A stretch of DNA of 64,000 nt, taken from NCBI GenBank assembly GCA_029717555.1, contig JAMDHS010000053.1, positions 62,001 through 126,000 of the forward strand. Reading direction: 5' to 3'. How positions within the stretch are numbered: position 1 is the first letter of the stretch; the number at the start of each line of letters is the position of its first letter. A program made the position numbers and the translations under genes. Below the pieces are notes generated by a model. The model did not search any database. It worked only from the letters and a program-made list of their open reading frames with translations, and was not told where the DNA came from. The DNA is from Peribolospora baueri (Eukaryota; Basidiomycota; Peribolosporomycetes; Peribolosporales; Peribolosporaceae). Below are positions 56,928-64,000 of this stretch, piece after piece.

Positions 56928-59295
56928 TCATATTCCATATGCTTTGACCCTGTCAGAGAAGAAAAGCAAAAGCGTAGCGCAGCGACGGCCCGACCAGGTC
57001 AGGACCCGGCCAGCACGCCGGAATGGGCAAAACGGACAAAAACGTCGCCCACGTACCTAGAAAAATAGAACGGCTTCTGGTGCTTCTGAGGCAAGGGGAG
57101 CACCTCACCGGTGCCAAGATGGATCGAGCAGTACTCAATCATATCCAACCTGTTCCATTTGCCTCTCGTCGTACTCCTCAATCGAAGCTCCATCGTGAAT
57201 GCGTATTGCTTCATCGTCTCGTCTCGGATGTTCTCGATCACCACGCGCGGTCCCATTACTTGTCCCGCACCCGCTGCGAAAGCTGCGTCTCGTCGTCGTG
57301 CCCATGCCTTGCCTGTCACAATACCGAGATCCACCCCATTCATCTCCGCGTCTGGATCAGAGTCAGACGTCGTGGTTGTTTCTGGCAGATCAGATTTCAG
57401 AGCATCGTCGTCGATGCCGTCAGGCAGAAGGCGCCATTGGCCGGTGGAGAAGCCTTTCATAGACAAGCCTGGTTCAAGGCGACGGACGGTTTCCGAGGGA
57501 GGATCCGTCGTGAGCAAGGCGAGCACTTGACCTGAGGGCAGGAAGCGAAGCGTTCTGAAATACTCGATGACCTGCGTTATGAAGAAGTTGCAGCGGATAA
57601 GCGAGGACCACGGGGGTACAGAGGTTCGAGAATTTCGTCCCCCAGAACACTTCAGACTCACATGCACTACATTGATCCAAACATTCTCTTCATTATGTCC
57701 CTTACGGATATACTGACAAGTAGAGATGTACGCGCCGTTCAACCGAAGGCGAGGCTGATTGATGAAAGCAGTGCGCCAGTTCTGGTTGTGCATGGCATAG
57801 AGCTTTTGCGGCGCGAGTCGGCGTGGGATTTGAGGAGGAACGTAGACGCGGTGGACAATCTCTCTGTGTTTCACAAAGCAACACGAAAGTGTGGATGACG
57901 AGATCAGCACGGAAGGCGTCTCGGTTAAAACCCATGAGTGAGGAGAACGTGAACAACACCACTGCAAGCTCACCTCCAGATACTATCATCCCTGCTGACC
58001 TCCCTAAACTTCCTACTCGCCCTCGCCGCCATCTCCAAGCTCGTCACGTCCACACCCTGCCCTCTCCTCCCCAGGGCCACGTAAGCCAAGATGTGCACCA
58101 ACAGCTCGTCGGGAATGCGAGAGATCGGTAGAGGCGCCTCCTCGTCCTCCGGGGTGAAGTTTACGGAGAGAGCGGAGAAGGAAGAGAGGAGAGCGTCGAG
58201 TGAGATCGAAGTTGGGGGGTTAGATTTTATTGTCATCGATGCTGCCATGCCGGTGCCAGCGCCAGTTGCGATCATAGAGGCGTTGGGGCTGGTCGTCGGC
58301 TGGTGATGGTGTACATCGATTGACTTGCCCTTGCTTTCCTCGTCCGTCCTTGCTGATGACTTTTGTCCGCTGACAGGTGCCCCTCTTCCAATGTCTTTTT
58401 CACCCGAACCTGTGCGACGGGCCCTGAGCGCAGCCTCGAAGTCTGCAGGCGACTGAACGGCCAGAATGCCCCAATCCAGAGAGCCTGCCCCACCAGTGTC
58501 CAGAGCCCCTACAAAGTCCACTCCTGCAGAAGCGGAGGACGTGCCGATAGCAAGAGAAGCTTGCGCTCGTTGGTAGAGCCTGTCGACGTTCGAATCGAGC
58601 CGGAAGGCTTTGCGATAACTAGTCAGAGCTGCACCGGACAGAGTAGAGTAATGTGCCAATCAGCGGATGTACGCACAGGCCCGATACGCGCATGTTCTCT
58701 GCCTCAAGCTACGATTTTTGCTGCCTGATGCCGACGCATGCGACCAGCGACACCATCCAGCCAAGGAGACCACCGTCCTCCCTCCGGAAATACAGCCCAC
58801 CCACTCACCATCGTCCAACCTGCCAGCCCTCTCGGCCTTGACTGCCACGGCATAAATCTCGATAGCCGCCTGCATCCTTTTCTGCGTGCTGGCATTTGCA
58901 TTGGCAGGTGCTTGAGGGTTGAAGTGAATGATACTTTGTGTGTGGGCCCGGGGCTGCGTGTGGATCTGTGAAGCGAGTGCCGGTGGCGAGCCGGGTGGAG
59001 AGGCTGACGAGGCGGAGGCGTCGGGTCGATCGGCCGGCGAAGAGCTGTCTACTTCATTCAGCACAGCGGCAGCGACAGTGGGGAGAACGTGTGCCCTGGC
59101 CGTCGACGCTCCAGGAAGCCGGGCATCGGTGACGGCTTTCTTGGAAGGTGCGTCGGGCTGAGCGTAGCCATTGTTCCTCTCCCGAGCAGGGTCCTGCTGC
59201 CGCTGGTGGCGCTTTCGCTGCTCCACCTCCTCCTTCCACTGCCTTCGAAAACTCTCGAGCTCGTCTGCGTCGGCCATTGCCGAGCCCGTCGCCAT
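56928..59295 (-). CDS. F-box protein of the FBXO9/Pof7/Hrt3 family
   Basis: Five exons on the minus strand, 58809-59295, 57974-58628, 57662-57863, 57057-57571 and 56928-56949, give 626 residues. The N-terminus has ADELESFRRQWKEEV. A TPR-like helix pair around the first intron (IEIYAVAVKAERAG, LTSYRKAFRLD) is next, and then a long linker. The F-box is ISRIPDELLVHILAYVALG. The family core follows: PRLRLNGAYISTCQYIRKG, YFRTLRFLPSGQVLALLTT, FYFSRVKAYGI. The last five or so residues come from a 22-nt exon. Family members are SCF adaptors that bind Skp1; in animals FBXO9 acts on TTI1/TEL2. ATG 59277 is an alternative start. The intron 57572-57661 is 90 nt and has no in-frame stop. Confidence 0.92.
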
Positions 59296-59518
59296 CGGTG
59301 ATGGTGGTGGTGGTAACGGTGGTTGTTCCTGGCGCAGAGCCGATCGCCGGCATTGCTGCGGCTACTGCTACCCGGGTGTTTATTACTAGTCGGAACGACG
59401 ACTACTGGTCCTGACCCTTGAAATGCTCGGTACATACAACGGCTTGAGAAATGGCTAAAAACACAGTGATACCAGATAGCGACAAGCCAGAGATGCTAGA
59501 AGGAAGACAGCGCAGAAC

Positions 59519-62065
59519 TCAGATGCGTTTACGACACTTCGGACCGCTTGCGAGGAGGGAAGATTTGCTTGGGGCGAGAACGGCAGAGGGGTCTGTCGAG
59601 GAAGGAAAGGATTCGCGATGACAGGCAGAGACGACGTCAAGTAGGACCATGGGAGCCAGACGTCAGCCGCACCCGGCATACAACACCGCCTTCCGTCGCA
59701 GGAGACCAGCAAAGCCTATTGAAGCCGAGTGCGAGAATCCACAAACGCTCACCTAGCTGAAAATCGAAAGCGTCCGCCGCGCCTCTTTTCTTTCTCCTCC
59801 TGTCCTTCTCTTGATCGGACCTCGATTTGAAATGCATCTCCTTCCCCTTTCCCTTGCCTTTCAGGTCATGCTTCTCGAGAAGTCCATCTTCAAACTCAGC
59901 CACGTCGTCCACACGCACCTCAGCGTTGACTACAGAGTCGTTCTGTCCCAGTACCCCAGCCATAGACGAGCGCTTTCTCCACCACTCCACCTTTTCCTGC
60001 ACGGGCTCCTGCCCGTGCACCGCTGCCGGAGCGGCGGCAGGGTAAACGCGAGAATTGCTGATATCGTTGATTTTGTGCATTGTGGAGAGTCGAGCAGAGG
60101 TGAGCCGGTTGGACCGAGGACGGCTCACCATGCCAGCACGAAAGGCGGTGGCGGAGGAAGAGGAACGTTTCTCGCCACCCATGCCGAAGCTGGGCAAACG
60201 GACGCTCTCATCGTCAAAGTTATACGACGGCTCTTCGATCTCCAGGCTCTCATCGAACACCTCCAGCTCTGACGACGCGGCCGCTGAGCTTAGACGGCGA
60301 GCTCTTCGAGCACTGGCGCTGGCGTCGGGCATCCGTCGTGAACGCCGCCGATCGACTGCCATAGACTCGGACTGGAGGTTCCGAGGACTCGAAGACGACG
60401 CGCCAGACAATGCGCGCTGACCGGACGCGGGGATGGCCGCTCCGTTGGAGGAGGGCAACTGGTCAGGGAACAGAGTGGACAACACCGCAGAGTCGCCTAG
60501 GAGGGAACCTATGCGGTCGTTGTTGCCATCGCGTCTCTTGCCCTTCGTATCTCTCCGTTGTTGGGATATATCGGCCGTGTTTGACCTGACGAGGTTGCTG
60601 GATTCAAGCTGTTCCACCCGTCGGCGCAAGACCTTCACCTTCTCTTTCAGCTGCGCGTTCTGAAATAGGCGGCGGCGTAAACACGAAGACGCACACATAT
60701 GAGATGCACTTGCACGATAATGACGTCAGCGAGACGAGGGAACGAATACACTCACCCGCTCGTCCACCCTCCGATAAGCGTCTGCGGTCAGATTTGCCTT
60801 TTCCTTAGCCCGCTCCGCTTCGCCTCTAGCTAACCTCGCTTCCTGTCGGGCCTCTTCGACTTCCCTGTCGCGCACATATGCGCCGCAATACAATGTCATG
60901 CAACAAGTAAGCGGAAAAGCTTTTGGCAGAACGGAAAGATGACGGTGACGAGAGGACGCACCTTTCGGACAATTTGGTAGTCTCCCTCAACTTCCTTTCT
61001 GCTTCCGCAACCCTCGTACTGGAAGACTCCAAAGCTTCGTCCCTCTCCTTCTCCGCGCGCTCCTTCTCCTCTGTTGCGGTCGCGACTCCGGTCTTGATGG
61101 CCCTCGCGATCTCGACATCGGTATATTGCACCCGCAAGTTGAACTCGGTCTGGTCCTGTGCAAGCTTAACCCTGTCCTGGCGCAGCTGCGCCCGCTTCGC
61201 CTCCGCCCAGCTACGAAGCTTCTCCAACTCCTTCTCGCGCTGCAGTATGGACGACTCCTTGGCCTCCAGGGTGCGACGGGCGTTGGCGAGCTCGTTGCAC
61301 TCCCGCTTCGCGCACTCCAGCTTCTGTCGCGCTTCATTACGCGCGGAGGACGCGTCCTCGCGCAGCTCTTGTAGCTGGACTGTTGCCGCTCGTAGATGGT
61401 CTAGACCTTCGACGAGGGCGGCGAGTTTCTGGATCGCAGGAAGAAAACAGCCGAGCGAGGGAAGATAAGAGTCGATGATCACTGCTCATCAACAACGCCG
61501 TTTGCCAGTCCAGGAGACCGAGGCGCCGACAGGATGCTCACCTGCGCGTCGTCCGCCTTGGGAGGCAGCTTGAGCTCTCCGGCTTTCCTCTTCGCTCTGT
61601 CTACAAGCTTGGCCGCAGTGACACCGTCCCATCGTTCGACAGCTGCGACGAGATGTCTCAAAGTGCGCGACAGTTCCGCTGATCGCGACTTGTCTTTTCC
61701 CTCGCCGTCTCCAGCACGGGGCTGGGAAGGGGTACCGCCAGCAGCGGAGGCGTCGAGGTGGAGACAAATGAGAAAGCTGGAGAGGTCGCCGGGAGGATAC
61801 TCGCGTCGGCAGATGTGACAGCGGGGTGCGCGTGAGCAGCTCGTAAAATGTGATTGCAGACAGCCATAGTGCGCTCCATGTCCTGCATGCGAGCGGGCGG
61901 AAGGCGGAAGAGAGGAAGGAAGTGAAGAAGCGCGTCAGTAGCTTGGTTTGGAGTGAGCGGGAAGGAGAGGGACGAATGATCACCGCAGAGGAGGACGGCA
62001 GGTCTGAGGTCTTTATCGGGACCGCCGAGTTCGACCGTGTCCAAGCATATGGCGCAGTCGAACAT
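59519..62065 (-). CDS. RING-H2 E3 ligase-like protein with long coiled coil (TRAIP-like)
   Basis: Six exons on the minus strand, 61984-62065, 61542-61882, 60962-61428, 60756-60864, 59753-60659 and 59519-59592, give 659 residues. The protein starts almost at the RING. C4-C7, C27-H29, H32-C35 and C49-C52 form a RING-H2, with CGHGAHYGC created by joining exons 1 and 2. A coiled coil (about residues 140-390) follows, rich in E, K, R and A with heptads. Next is a serine/arginine-rich region with SESMAVDRRRSRR and a basic tail ending KCRKRI. N-terminal RING plus long coiled coil resembles TRAIP/RNF206, which acts at stalled replication forks, but the rest is not similar enough to claim orthology. 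Upstream ORFs could add a leader exon. Confidence 0.82.
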
Positions 62066-62533
62066 GGATTCGTCTGTCTCGCCGCCGACACAGACCTGCT
62101 GGCGAGGAGAACGGACGAGAGAGGAGAGCAGATCGGGCGGACTGGCGGTGATCGCGGTCGCGTGCTGACGCGACCTCTCCGGCTCCCGCAGCCGGCCGCA
62201 GTCGGTCGATCACACCGGCGCACGTGGCAGGGGGTTGACTCGAACGAGTCTTCTTGCGTATATGCAGGAATGCTCTTGCGTACATTGATCACTTCTTCCT
62301 CGTCCCGGTGACCCTTGCAATGCAAATCATGACGGACCTGACCCCGGAATCGCCTCCGTTTTCCCCCTTCTCCCTCCTCGTCGTTTTGAAGCTGCCACCA
62401 TCACCTCAGCGCCTCATTCCCTCCTTTTCCCTTTCAGCTCCCTTCTCACCCTTTCATCCCTTCTTTTCTTCGAGTGCCCTTTATAACAGGCACCTCTCCA
62501 AGTCCCTCCGGTCTTCCTTCGTTTCTTCCTGGC
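62066..62533. promoter_or_regulatory. Divergent intergenic region RING-H2/MFS
   Basis: About 470 bases between divergent starts. The 180 bases before the MFS ATG (62350-62530) are strongly C/T-rich, including CCTTTTCCCTTTCAGC-type tracts, like the leaders of SUB2 and the phosphate carrier. Confidence 0.5.
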
Positions 62534-64000
62534 ATGACGACCGCTGGGACCGCTCGTGTCCACGAATCGTCTTCGGTCATCGACACCGCGTCCCGCCATA
62601 GCACGGCCATCGACGACGGCAATGGACGAGTCCACACCAATCCGCTCGACGGTCGTCCTTCCCCTGTCGCCCTCGAACCCAAGCAGCGCTCGTCGACACC
62701 TTCTTTCAACGAGTCCGACTCCGAGTCGGACCGGGATAGCCGAGCGACCTCCTCTCTTCCCGCCGGCCGTCTCACCGTTCTCCCGTCAGTCGCCCCCTCG
62801 TCCACTGAATCGAGCGTGTACCACCGCTACCCGCCCGCCGCGCAAGATCAACTGGACCAGCGGTTGCGAGTGCGGCAGGACACGGACGTCGGCAAGCAAG
62901 GGCTAGGAAGCCCTTCGTCTACTCCCTCGCGTCGGCCCTCCGACATCGCCCCCACTTTCGGCGGAGTCCCCGCCAGACGGCCGTCATGGTCAGCGTCGGC
63001 GGCAAGCGAGGAGGGGCGCCCGCGTTCTCTCCACCAGACCGGAGCCCAGAGCCAAACCCAGACGCGACAGCGATGGAAGACGGTCGACGTCGTGCGCCTT
63101 GCCGTGGCCTTTACCGCGACGCTCAGCGCAGGCATGTCCGACTCGTCGCTCGGCGCTCTGCTGGACTCGATGCAGATCGCATATGACCTCAGCTACTCGG
63201 TCGTTTCCATGATTTTGTGAGTGACCGTGACCGGTTGCCTGTAGGTCGTCGTTGAGCGAACTCTGCCCCCGTCCGCATGATGACGCTGAGCATACGCCGT
63301 ACGGCCGGCCCCTCTCCCCTCCACTCTGCCCCCCCTTCGTTTCTTTCCTCATCGCACGCAGCCTCGCCAACTGCGCCGGATACTTCGCCTCCTCGGTCTC
63401 CACCACATGGCTCATCCACCGCTTCGGCCTCACCAGGACGCTCACCCTAGCGGCTTTGGTCAACGCGCTCGCCTCGCTGGTCTTGTCTTTCCGCCCTCCT
63501 TTCCCCGTCCTCGTCACCGGCCTTGTCCTAACCGGCTTCGGCAGCGGCATCAACGACGCCGCGTGCTCCACCTACGTCGCCCTCTTCGCTTCGCACTCGC
63601 TCTTCATGACCTGGTACGCCAGCTTCGGCATCGGCGCCTGTGCCACACCGCTCATGATCTCCGCCATGCTCAAGCGAGGCGTCCAATGGCAGAGGTACTA
63701 CTATGTCCCCGTCGCGCTCGCCTCCGTCGTTGGCGTGTGCGAGCAGCTCGCCTTCCGCAACTATCAGATGCCCGACGACGGCGAGTCGGGGCAGCAGCAG
63801 GCAGCTGCCCCCACGACGCTCTATCGGCGCTTCCTGACCGTCATCAGGATGCCCGCCGTGCTCGCGGGGGCGGTGACGATGGCGCTGGCCTTCAGCACGG
63901 CTGACATCCTCTCCTCCTGGAGCGCCTCCTTCCTCATCACCCTCCGCAACGGCGACCCCGCGCTGATGCGACTCCCCATCGCCGGCTTCTGGGGCGGCCA
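62534..64000 (+). CDS. MFS transporter, 5' part (partial)
   Basis: Exons 62534-63216 and 63362 to the window end, 440 residues seen. The first 180 residues are a hydrophilic, serine-rich cytosolic domain. Transmembrane segments then follow: VVRLAVAFTATLSAGM, YSVVSMIFLANCAGYFASS (formed across the intron), TLAALVNALASLVLSF and PVLVTGLVLTGFGSGINDAA. LFMTWYASFGIGACATPLM and VAGAVTMALAFSTADIL-like stretches come next. The GFGSGINDA motif and WYASFGIGA resemble the FucP/BSC6-type group of the major facilitator superfamily. The substrate is unknown. The last helices are beyond the window. The start was chosen as the first ATG; the frame upstream is open only from a GTG. Confidence 0.83.

Noticed and set aside
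1-64000. tRNA, rRNA, CRISPR, transposon or virus-like element
   Set aside because: I looked for anticodon-arm/TTCGA patterns, spaced repeats, terminal repeats and transposase or polymerase motifs on both strands and found none that hold up.

Overview
This window reads as nuclear DNA of a basidiomycete fungus, probably a GC-rich yeast-like lineage such as Pucciniomycotina. The order of confidence is fungus > basidiomycete > Microbotryomycetes-like; the last step is only an impression from base composition, dense short introns and protein style. Genes alternate strand, lie a few hundred bases apart and are cut by many short GT-AG introns (mostly about 50 to 120 nt). There are 22 well-supported protein genes, all but two complete, plus one doubtful one. 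For almost every gene the exon lengths I chose sum to a multiple of three and rebuild conserved motifs. I see no tRNA, rRNA, CRISPR array, transposon or virus-like element.

Layout: 0-10 kb holds the start of a mitochondrial enoyl reductase (minus, cut by the window edge), the queuosine-pathway subunit QTRT2 and the ribosome-quality-control ligase listerin (LTN1). 10-20 kb holds a very large ferric-reductase-like flavocytochrome, an unrecognised mitochondrial-type coiled-coil protein and the Golgi traffic protein SFT2. 19.6-27.4 kb holds a 3'-5' exonuclease with an extra helical tail, a doubtful small membrane ORF, PEX19 and a protein tyrosine phosphatase. 27.7-37 kb holds a PCID2/CSN12/Thp1-type PCI protein, an F-box/LRR protein, the DEAD-box helicase SUB2 and the mitochondrial phosphate carrier. 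37.8-48.2 kb holds ornithine carbamoyltransferase, a POP8-like RNase P/MRP subunit, a steryl ester hydrolase and a phospholipase D. 49.4-64 kb holds a secreted PNGase A-like protein, APC2, an FBXO9/Pof7-type F-box protein, a RING-H2 coiled-coil protein and the start of an MFS transporter (cut by the window edge).

Themes: five of the genes act in ubiquitin ligation (LTN1, F-box/LRR, APC2, FBXO9-like, RING-H2), two act around mRNA export (PCID2/Thp1-like and SUB2), and several have mitochondrial leaders. I see no operon-like logic and no obvious defence or biosynthetic cluster; the content is mostly conserved housekeeping. The parts least explained by known families are the two giant insertions in the flavocytochrome, the C-terminal domain of the exonuclease, the unknown mitochondrial-type protein, the hairpin in the unusual GC-AG intron of the PCI gene, and the AT-richer motif array upstream of the phospholipase D gene.
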